Shown piece after piece: positions 12,571 through 21,939 of a DNA stretch of 64,000 bases. Where the stretch lies: the NCBI GenBank assembly GCA_004794785.1, contig SJOL01008845.1, positions 165,744 through 229,743 on the forward strand. The letters are read 5' to 3'. Positions within the stretch are counted from its first letter, which is position 1, and every line of letters begins with the position of its first letter. The notes beneath the pieces are model-generated. The model saw only the letters and a list, made by a program, of their open reading frames with translations, ran no database searches and was not told the DNA's origin. Origin of the DNA: Opisthorchis felineus. Taxonomy: Eukaryota; Platyhelminthes; Trematoda; Opisthorchiida; Opisthorchiidae. Position numbers and translations under genes: made by a program.

Positions 12571-15431
12571 GTAAGTGACTTGGTCAGGATTGCGTTAGAA
12601 ATAGTCATTCGTCGCACTGTTTCTGAACAGGGCATTGTAAAAGATTCACCAAAATTTGTGGCGGAATTTTGAAATTTCTGCGGGAAACAGATTAATTCGC
12701 TTTTCTTGGTGTGACTGCATCTTTTCGACTTTTTTAAAAAAGCCGTCAGTTAAATGTTTGTTACCCCAATACTCGTGAATTTGAACTGTTTTGGTTTTGT
12801 GTGCCATTGTGGCATCTACGGTTATCTATTGCGGCGAATTCCCTGGTCATCGACAATTTCTAGGTCTACTTCGTTACCTTCCTCTTCAAATTAATATAAT
12901 CTGCACCCCACCCCCTTATCGTTCCGTATAGTCAGTATCCTCTGAGGAGGTTTGCAAGACGATGCGCCTAGCCCTGAATCCTTCTTGTTTGGTCGAGTGA
13001 CTTCCTCGCGTACCGCTATACTGTACCTGATGATCCCGTAGTTGTTTCCGGGAGAGTCATGGTATGAACGCGATTTTCCAGGGGTCCGCAAAATGTTAGA
13101 CACTGATGCAATTGATCTTTTCGTTCAATGCGGGAGTGCACCGGTGCTTTAGACAGAGAGGACAAGTAATAGGTTTGACTTTTGATTGAGGGACCTATTC
13201 CACAAATCAGCGAACGAAGCATACATGGAAGGCCACACCAGGTTCCACCGTTCAGTTAGAGACTATCCATGTGCCCCCGTTGTCGCACATGTTCCCGGTA
13301 CTTCCGTGGAGACAGCGCTCGCCCCCTTCGTCACATATTCCGCGAGGGGGGGGGGGCTAAGGGATGCTCCTCGTTTTTATTATAAAGAATCGGTTCTTCG
13401 TGAACCTCCTCGTTCGCCACTTTGTTCCTCATGCTCTTGACTGAACAGTAGTCCGCTAATCCCACAGTGTTTATCGGCTTACCAAACAGCTGTGCGCCAC
13501 ACTCTCTGTGTTGGTTTTGTCAACTCTTCAATGTATCAGTACATCGGAGTCTTTTTTGTCACCCCGGAATACAGACATTTGTTGTGCTGTGGCCAGAATC
13601 ATTGATTACTCTCTCGGGTTTCTGTTCGTGAACTAGATCACACGAATTTCAACCAGAATCATGTCCACCATTTCGTCACTTGCTGTCATCAACTCGTGTT
13701 TGATTTTATCGGAATATCTCTGTTGATAGTTTGGCCTTTATCCAGTTCAGTTGTCAGATAGTTTGGTCGATCAAAAACCAACTTTGTGGCGTGTAGGGCC
13801 GTAACGCTGTATCGCCTACTCAGAAAGACCATAGTATGCTAATCGCTATTATGACATATGATATTCAAATCTCAACACTTGGGACTCTTGTTCTTAGAAT
13901 TGAATTATTGAGTAATTTCGAGTTAAAGCACACAAAACTCTAAAACGTCAGGTCCTTACAGAGGGGTCGCGGAGCCGTAGTAAAGTCGATCCATTTATTC
14001 GGTCAGTTGCCTACTTTTAGCAGCTGTGATGTGCGAGGCTGATGGACTCAACCTTAACTTTATCGCAGTTAGCGGCACAGGCCTCCAGTAAGTGGCATGC
14101 GAGAAGCGATAGTGCAGTTCAGTCCAGTTTATCAGCTATGAACCATATACCAAGGGTGCGTTGGTTCCAGCTGCTACAGTTTCGGTCATCGGGAAATGGG
14201 AGATAGCCAAGCATTTGGAGCGATGGCGTAACCAGTTAGTTCGGGAAACTGGGAGGCTACACATTGGAGACGATAGCTTTGATGAAGGAACGCCACTGGC
14301 TGTGTGGTTGAGCCGTGTCTGCCAGTGTCACTAACCATTGATGAATCGAGTCCCGCGATCTACAACCAGCGGGGTGGCAGTTATCAACCAGACTGAATTT
14401 ACTATTTAGTGTTTCCATACTTCGTTGCCAGGTCATACACTATCAGTCTCTCGATCGCTTCCACTCAGTCCAGAGCTGTCCGAAAAGAGGTCTGCTAGAC
14501 AGACCGTCCTCTGGCCTGCGGAGTACACGTCCTAACCATCGTAACCTATGAAGCGTGAGTAATTCGTCCATCGTGGGAGAGTTCTTTTTTCCTAAAACCA
14601 TCTGGCGTGCGTCAGCATTGCTAATCGGTTGTACTCACCAGACCCGACCAATGTTTTGGAGACACCGATGCTCACACACCGGCAGCTTTTCAGGTGTGCA
14701 GCGCATACCAAGCCGTGCGGCACAATTATTTAGGTGATTTAGAATGGAACCTTCAGCGTAACGTTGTTTATCCATGATGAACGAAACTCAGTTTGCTCTT
14801 TTAGGATACTCGATTGTTGAACTACCACACATAGCTCCTATGTCGACTCTTTCAAAAATCTGTGAAGACGTGTGCACACTGCAAAAACGCGGACTGTTGA
14901 ATAGCTTAGTGCATTGAAGACAGATTTGCTGTCGGGATGGAATTGATCAACTGTGAAGCACTTTGTATATCCCAAAACATGTGTTTTTTTCTTTTTACTA
15001 GCCTTATGAACACTTCGCATCACCTTGGCACGTAACACAGCCCTGGTCTTATTATTAATACTTTTGCGCAGCTTAATTGCAAATCGACTTAGCTGCGTGT
15101 GGCATCCTTGTGAGAAATTTCTACATCTTTATGTCGTGTTTTCTTCTCCAAGGAGATTCTGGTGGTGAATAAAATCCTTTTGTGCTGTTCCTGACGAATG
15201 CGCAAGCGTAATACTAAACAAATTGTGTGTTTTTTTATTCGTGAGCGGACACATCATGCTACTGTCATTCGCTCAAACCTCTAATATTCTCACGTGTTGG
15301 AAAAGAACCTAGTTTTATTTTTCATCCAGAGACTACGCCGGTTTCTTCGATCGGTCGTGTACGTCTCTAATTCTATTTTGGGTTCCTACTGTTGTTAAAT
15401 CAACGTTTTCTGTTGATCATAGTCTCCACAG
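12571..15431 (+). other. Trio intron F-G (DH2 body not found here)
   Basis: Interval of 2861 bp, phase 0 to phase 0, GTAAGT...CCACAG. The exons for most of DH domain 2 should lie here. I looked for the DH landmarks (xELVxTExxYV, LIKPVQRxxKYxLLL) by eye on the + strand and found none. It contains an 11-G run at 13346-13356 and a minus-strand RTE LINE tail (13985-14800). The frame of exon F stays open for 34 codons into this interval. Confidence 0.65.
13985..14800 (-). mobile_element. RTE-type non-LTR retrotransposon, degenerate 3' part
   Basis: On the minus strand, with frameshifts and stops, the translation shows the familiar C-terminal blocks of fluke RTE-like LINEs: CEHRCLQNIGRVW, ISNADARQMVLGKKNSPTMD, ELLTLHRLRWLGRVLRRPED, then RDSIHQWLVTLADTAQ and SQWRSF. 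These follow the reverse transcriptase in full elements. An AATAAA on the minus strand near 13994-13999 could be the old polyadenylation signal. It is 5'-truncated, with no RT catalytic core. It is inserted antisense in the Trio intron between exons F and G. Confidence 0.82.
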
Positions 15432-15845
15432 GTTCAGCATCGTTTGGCAACGGTAGCCGAGGTTGCCGGCGATGGTCGAATCGATATGAGTAACGTGCCC
15501 AGTTTGGTAGGCCTCCCTGTCGGTGCGAATCTGTCGGGCCTCGGTGATCTGCGGCTGCATGGAGGCCTAAATGTGGCTGCCAAACTTGTCGCTGGCCCGC
15601 GACCAGTCGCCACTGGATCTCAGTCTACCGTTGGGCCAGATGAGGAAATGCTTCGTGGGGTTTTCGATGAAGGAGCTGAGTTACATTTTGTCAGTCGATA
15701 TCTGTTCCTGTACGACCAAGCCTTGGTAATCGCAGACGCCGCAGTCGAACTCCTACCGACGGACGAAGAAAACAGTCCAACCTCCCGCAGACGACTTCAA
15801 TGTCAGTTCCGACATGCCCTGCCAATCTCCCAGATTTCTATCATG
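15432..15845 (+). CDS. Trio: Trio-like RhoGEF, exon G: end of DH2 and start of PH2
   Basis: This 414-nt exon (138 codons, phase 0 to 0) has acceptor CTCCACAG at 15431 and donor GTACGT at 15846. It opens VQHRLATVAEVAGDGRIDMS-NV, which resembles the end of the last DH2 helix of Trio (the CNDMMNV region). It continues with GGLNVAAKLVAG (PH beta1), an inserted loop, LRGVFDEGAELHFVSRYLFL-YDQALVIADA (beta2-beta3, mammalian RERRIFLFEQIVIFSEP) and LQCQFRHALPISQISIM (mammalian FLFKNSIKVSCL). The loops are much longer than in vertebrates. Conservation is weaker than in PH1. The identification relies on this pattern and on the correct joining to exon H. Confidence 0.85.
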
Positions 15846-16084
15846 GTACGTCTAACTATTATATAACTTAATCTTTCGTTGCTTTTAGTTCGGAGAAACT
15901 CAATTTCTCCATCGGGGGTCATTCAAGTAATGTTTGCTTTTTCGTTCTTTGTCATTCCTTGTCATCCATATTGTAAACTCGCACTTTAGCCACCTATTTG
16001 GGTCTGCTTTCGTCCAGCTGGACCAGATGGTTGCGCCGGGTATCATTTCAACTTATTAACTTGTTTAATTCACCTTACGGAGAC

Positions 16085-16290
16085 TACCCGCACTCAAGAC
16101 AGTTCAGCGGTTAACTGACTACCTCCAGGGTTCAAACCCAACTACGGCTTTTTGATTGTCCTTGTCTACATTTGGGTGACCTGACAGAACTGAAGCCCTT
16201 GTACCTCCTGTGAGTTGTATAGCAGCAATGCACCCAAAGGTTGTCACAGCCGAACTTCTGTTTACTGTTATTATTGTTGTTCTAGGGAGA
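16085..16290 (+). repeat. tRNA-derived SINE, family 2, copy 1
   Basis: Head: CAGCGGTTAACTG (A-box-like) and GGGTTCAAACCC (a clean B-box) near 16131. Tail: CACCCAAAGGTTGTCACAGC followed by TTATTATTGTTGTT. The tail matches the end of the minus-strand copies at 17.1 and 18.7 kb (GGCACCGGAAGGGTGTTACA, then AT-rich trinucleotides), so this is the same family in sense orientation. Confidence 0.7.
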
Positions 16291-17093
16291 ACAACCCGGG
16301 GATGTGATCACACAACCCTCGCTAGTAGCTTTATTTCCCCTTTGACATATCAAGACCAGCATACGTTGCACTTCTGCTATCGCAAACAAAACAAAGCTTG
16401 AAAACAAGCCGATAAGGTTTTCGAATGCTCTTCAGTATTTATTATTATTATCATCACTTGTCTTGTTAATGACGCGCTGTCGCTGTTAAATAAGCACGGG
16501 GTTCTTCTTATCTGGCCTACCATTCAGGATGTTAGAATAAAGGGGTCATTAGTGTAGTGGCGTGTACTACTGATGAAACGTGCGAGTAGTCTGGCGAAGG
16601 TAGTTTGAAGCGCCGTCCCCACATCTGATGGAAGTTTGATTCGGAAATTATTGAGCCGTTTTACAGTGTTTGTTCATTGATATTAAATATTCGGACAACG
16701 TCCAGTAAGGCTCAGAAGAATGTTGAATTTCTCAAAAACTGCGAATGAGGATTTTACTTGACTTGTAGCCGCTTTGTTCGTGTTTCTCAGTAAACAGTTC
16801 CGCTCTTAGAGGCGCTTTTCCTTTCGTTGGTGTGCCTGTCATTCACACAATCAATATCACATTGGTAGGGGCTTCATTTTGCCTGAACACTATCGAGTGG
16901 TATTGTGTAGGATGCTTTCACTGTTGTGACACTATTATTAGGTCTACTTCGTGAGATGTTAAAAAGCATAGACAAGTGCCACAGAAACATACTTCGCGAT
17001 CACCTCAAACATGTCGGGAACGCTTTGTAACTCCGTCATATGGTCTGGTCCTTTTGGTCCGCTCATGCTGCTGGCGCTAAAATGATTTCTCAA

Positions 17094-17300
17094 GTAATAA
17101 ACTAATAATCGCTTAGCTGTAACACCCTTTCGGTGCCTAGCTGCCGTTCCACCCACTGGAACTGAAATGCTGCCAGGTTGCCCAAGCCTAGACAGGAACA
17201 GTTGAGATACAAAGGTTCGGTTCGAACCACAGATCTTCCGGTCACTAGGTTCGCACCTTAACTGCTGAGCTCTCTCGAGCTCCCAACTCCCCCTGTGAGT
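17094..17300 (-). repeat. tRNA-derived SINE, family 2, copy 2
   Basis: Read on the minus strand: an A-box-like stretch with GTTAAGGTGCGAA, a B-box GGTTCGAACCGAACC near 17220, the body word CTAGGCTTGGGCAACCTGGC, then GGCACCGAAAGGGTGTTACA and a TTATTAG-type tail. It closely matches the copy at 18645-18852. Confidence 0.8.
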
Positions 17301-18063
17301 CCATTCATCAGCTACTCCCATGGCACCGTGATCGATACTGAGTTGTGCGGCCGTTTTTCTACGCAAAGCATATTTTTGCACTTGACTGGTCGGGCAGAGG
17401 TTTCCAGAGTATGCGAAGCCTGAGCAATACCACGGAATGGCACTTATCATCTCCCTCAGCTAATTTCTAGAGCTTTGCCCCTAACATCATGTGTAGTCCT
17501 ACAAGCTAATATATCCAGATCGCCCGTCGAGTTGTCGACACGAGGAAGAAGTGGGTGGTCATTTCATACCCTCATCTGCTATTTCCACGCAACACGGTAC
17601 GCATACCATATGTCTGATTAGCAGAATGTTTATAAGTTCAATCTCCTATATATTACACTGCATAGATTTCGTCCTCTCGTTAACGATTCGTTTCGCTATC
17701 GTTCATACTTGCATGAAAATGAAAAAAACCTACCCAGCTAAAAATCCGCTGATTTAGTATCGTCGAAACTACCTTTTGTTGATGTGATAGAAGGGTGCTC
17801 TATCCCGGATATCTGTACGACACGATCGATAAAGCCTGTCTCTCAGGATCATTCGATCTAGCATGCACCGTCAATGTAGTTTTCATTTTGCATACCCTAA
17901 CGGCTGCAAGAGTCCGCTATCAATCCACTCCACAGGGGTTGTGTTTATTTACACCGGTTTTATGGCGGACAGCGAGGTATGCACACCTGGTTCTCTGTGC
18001 ACATTACGTTTGGTCTGTACCTGCACTTTTCGACATATCATTTTGCTTTTTTCCGCTTTACAG

Positions 18064-18451
18064 GAGGATGTCGGTGCTCCAGGTTCGAAACCAACCAGCG
18101 AACAGTTGCTTTGGTTCTGTTTGTCCGAACGTGCTCGAACGACGGTGAGCACCAGTCCTCTTGATTCGGCTGGTGGTGGTGGCAACCACAGCAACAGTCC
18201 ACCACCGCCCAGTTCTGCACAGTCTTACTTGTGTTATGTGGTTGCTCCTCGATCGCCCGACACACGTGTTCGGTGGTTGACCGAACTGACTGCCATGGTT
18301 ATGGAGGCACGTCGCTTATCCCAAGCTTTTGCTACATCCTCACCTCTCGAAGGATCCAGTCCCAACGGCGATGCTGGACTACTTATGCATTCGAAGCTAA
18401 CCAGCGCTGCAGCTGTGGCTCTGTATCCCAGCGGGATGCTTTTTGATCAAA
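18064..18451 (+). CDS. Trio: Trio-like RhoGEF, exon H: C-terminal half of PH domain 2
   Basis: This 388-nt exon starts in phase 0 after GCTTTACAG (18063) and ends in phase 1 at the donor GTAAGT (18452). It encodes EQLLWFCLSERARTT, a Gly/Asn/Ser/Pro-rich insert, SYLCYVVAPRSPDTRVRWLT and ELTAMVMEARRLSQAF. The CKFAL-like strand (LLWFCLSE), the hydrophobic strand followed by a surface loop, and the final helix with its conserved tryptophan (RVRWLTELTAMV) match the end of a PH domain. Mammalian Trio PH2 has a comparable ETFILHSSSPSVRQTWIHEI. About 35 more residues of Ser/Ala-rich sequence follow. A phase-1 end means at least one further exon must exist, but none was recognised. Confidence 0.85.
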
Positions 18452-18644
18452 GTAAGTGTACTTTTCGTATGTGTTTTCTTTCCAATATACCGAAAAGGGA
18501 TGACCCAGGTTAGTGAAAATTTGTCCCGAAGAATGTTTGAAAACTAATACTACCTTGTTCTATTATAATGAAGTTACATCCTGGTCTCGGTCACTCGAAG
18601 CCTCTCGTTCTTAGTCAAATTCGTCAAGTGGATACTGGTGGACG

Positions 18645-18852
18645 AAGAAGATAATAATAATAATGATAATATTAATAATCGTTCAGCTGTAACACCCTTC
18701 CGGTGCCTGACTGCCTTGCCACCAGAAGGAAACACGAGGGCTTTGATACTGCCAGGTTGCCCAAGCCTAGACAGGGGAAGTCGAGATACAGAGGTCGGGT
18801 TCGAACCACGAACCTTCTGGTCAGTAAATTCGCGCTCTAACCACTCATGGTT
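18645..18852 (-). repeat. tRNA-derived SINE, family 2, copy 3
   Basis: Minus strand: A-box GAGTGGTTAGAGCGCG, B-box GTGGTTCGAACCCGACC near 18798, body word CTAGGCTTGGGCAACCTGGC, GGCACCGGAAGGGTGTTACA, and an AT-rich trinucleotide tail (+ strand 18648-18680, AATAATAATAATGATAAT-like). It is the best-preserved copy of this family in the window. Confidence 0.85.
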
Positions 18853-18930
18853 CGAGCCCTCGTGCTTACTTCGGGTGGCATGGCAGTTGGGCACCGAAAG
18901 GGTGTCACAGCTAAACTATCATTAATACGA
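18853..18930 (+). repeat. SINE family 2, 5'-truncated copy, inverted next to copy 3
   Basis: Reads GCCCTCGTGCTTACTTCGGG, then GGCATGGCAGTTGGGCACC, GGGTGTCACAGC and ATTAATA. This is the 3' third of the same SINE, now on the + strand and touching the head of copy 3. The two tails therefore form an inverted repeat of about 80 bp with a tRNA-like loop between them. Confidence 0.75.
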
Positions 18931-21924
18931 TCACCGGCACATGGAACCGCCTCTTCACAGATATTCAGACACACTGCTCTCAGTAGGTTTTTGAGCACTT
19001 GCAGTCAATTATAGGATTGCGCCGATTGATACCGGGCTATCATATTTGCTTAAATGTATTGACAGCAGTCAATTGGAATCCGTAGGGCACCCCATGCAAT
19101 TGGTGCCTGGTCTTTTCTATCGATGAGCTGCATGCCTGACGGTGTGTCAGACAAAACAACTCACCGGCGTTTTTTCAGTCTTCCGTATCCATCAGTCGGA
19201 TAATCTCAGTTACACGAATGTCTCAGTTGCAGGATTCTTGATCTTCTGACCCATTTTGAGCGGGGTTTTGATCAAAATTTACTTCGGAAACCGATGCCTG
19301 GTGGTGCACGCAACTTTTCACCTAATTTTAAGCTACTGTTTAAATGTGAGTAAGTACTCGTGGAGAATGTTTCGTTCAGAACTACGTCGTACCGGCTCGT
19401 AGCATGCGATTTCCGACGGAGACAAATACACAGACTCTGGCTTTTTAATCTTCCACTTAATAATCATTGATGGGTTGATCTACTTCTGCGATCTTTCACT
19501 TCGGAGACAGGTCTAAAATCACACTGATCTGGAAACGTCAATCTGGTCGTAGGTTGGGAGCTTCTCCCTGCTAGATTCATGAGTGCATTGTGTACGTCTA
19601 ACTTGACCTAATGCACCCTTAAATCTGAATCCACCGAATTTCCTACCTGCACCCACGGATCACTTCAATTCAAAGCAATTCCTATCGTACCCCATTAAAT
19701 GCATCTTCTGTGCACTTATTCGTGAATTTTTTCTGGTATTCTGTCGCATGGGCATCACCTTGTGTGCTCTCTCGCTCCCTATGAAATACCCTATTTAACA
19801 TCAAACTAATATGTGACTCTAAGTACCAATTTACAGGTGACAACTGATATCCCATGGCACACCCTGACCTGCTAAGCTATCCAAGTGTAGCCTAAACTCT
19901 CAAACTTCGCTGACACAAGACACCAAAAGTTGATTTCGTGGAATTGTGATATGAGTGCTTCGTTTTGAAGGCCGTATTACAGGACAGAAAACCTACCAAA
20001 TATGTGTGCATATCACTCATAGGAACTGAGCTGCAGTAAATTGGAGCGGTCAGGCCTCAGATCAAGTGTGGCTCAAAATATTGACGTGTAGGCTGACGTG
20101 AAAAAATACAAACATAACACATATTTGCTGAACGGAGGGTTCGGAAGACCGCGGCTATCTGTCTCGTTTTTTCCAGGTTCCCGCAACGTCGTAGTTGAGG
20201 TGATCATTACAAAGGGGGGGATGATCGTGGAAACCCACGAAAGTTTTCTCCGGACTCTCGCCCCGAAAGACGATTTATACCCTTTGAGTGGTCACAACAA
20301 ACACCATTTCCATCAAACACCCTCATTGAGAGCTCACAGCCTATCTATTCATGACACTGTCGGCGTCGCGTTGATGTGGTCGCAAAAGATGTGTAACTTG
20401 TTTCAGAGACATAATCGATCATTCGCAGGCAATAACAACTGGAACTCCTAATTTTCTATAGTCGAAGATACAGCACCCGGTCCATCACTTTACCTCGGAA
20501 CTCACACCACTCCACACCCGAATTTCACGCAACGCCTTTTACATTCGGACTAACACAATTTAGTGAAACCATGCACTTTTGAGACGCTTGTTTCCCAAAT
20601 CGGATATTCATATTTGGTCACGATCATTCATAAATTCACGTCAGTAATGACGACGCTTGACAAAAGAATCGATGATCTCTTTGACTTTTTATTTGATAAG
20701 GCGGACCCACCAACTTGTTGCACTTCATTTCAGTGTCGTCTTTTCTACCCCATTAACTTCCATTAGGTCTCATGGAAATCCCAAAATTAGGTCTTATTCA
20801 AGTTGGCTCCCTCAACCCCGGTTCTCGATGGAAAGTAACACCCACTTCCTCGTCGTCGCTGTCAGCGCCAAAGTCTTCGGACCTGCCCAGTTTCTTAGAA
20901 GGTTTGCACTTGACTGCGACATCATCCGCATAGACATTCGCTCAGATTCAGTTCCCTCCCTCGTCTCACTGCGTTTACCCTGCCAACCCATCACATCTCG
21001 TTGGCAGTTCCACAAACAAGATAGTTTTGTCTTTCCTAAACGCACTCATGTTGTTCTCACATTTGAATTTTAGGTAATTTATTTTATGACATTTTCTCCA
21101 GTTTATACCGTTGTCACTGTCCCTTGTCTAACTTCAACACTACCCTTGGGTCTCTCCCAGTCATACCACTTGAAAACCTACAATGCCCCAAGCATGTTGT
21201 AATTCGGCACTGACACTATACATTGTCAAAGTTAATATGATCTGTCGTTTCCAGTTGGTCCAAAGCCGTTGCCTGATTGATCGGTCCGCATTTCACGGTG
21301 TAACATACGTAATTTTTTCGCTACCTCATTGGTCCGGTTTCTCTTTGCGAACCATTATATTTCTTTCCTGGCTTACCCAACTTCACATTTCTTGTATGAC
21401 TATCCAGCTGTTCACGATTCACAGCCTTCCCCTCTCTAGACAGCTTCATTTCTGTTTGTACATATCCATCCGCCAAGTGTCATCCGTGGTCGTCCATTTT
21501 ATACTACTCACAAGTAGGTCACCTCAACATGTAAATTTCACCTCCGTAGGTGCATTTCTGGAGCAGGCTCGGCAACGTCGATTATATCTTTGCGGTTGAT
21601 TTTGATTTCGACTAGGACGGACCAAACTGTCACTATCATCATTACCTTTTGTGAAAGCTGACCAAGTCTGACTTTGATTTGTGTATTATGCTTCCTAATA
21701 CATTACAAATTTTACCGCGAACCGGCCCTCCTTGGTGTACTGGAGTCTACCGCTGGACGATTGGCCGTTGGTGTCCGCCATAGTGATTGTTTTCTACCTG
21801 TCTCCGACAAAAGCTTGCCCCTTAGCAGTGCAGACTGATCCATAGAGGTCACAAGAAGACATCTTAATGATTCCCCAGAAGGAATCCTTCCGGAGCAAGA
21901 GTAACCCGGTACAGTATTGTCCTC

Positions 21925-21939
21925 CCCCCCCCCCCCCCC
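21925..21939. repeat. 15-nt C homopolymer
   Basis: Uninterrupted run of C. It yields a spurious poly-Gly or poly-Pro stretch in overlapping open frames and may be a sequencing-error hotspot. Confidence 0.98.

Larger units (their letters stand above)
15846..18063 (+). other. Trio intron G-H
   Basis: Intron of 2218 bp, phase 0, GTACGT...TTTACAG. It contains two copies of SINE family 2 in opposite orientations (16085-16290 + and 17094-17300 -) and a short ATT-rich run near 16438-16453. Confidence 0.75.

Noticed and set aside
13186..13440. Frame with Cys/His spacing vaguely like a zinc finger (CPRCRTC... in another frame)
   Set aside because: Needs a frame change, has no complete C2H2 or CCHC pattern and contains a G homopolymer.
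20657..21073. 138-codon + frame with an overlapping open minus frame (20812-21045)
   Set aside because: Both strands are open over the same bases, as expected from composition; no motif on either.
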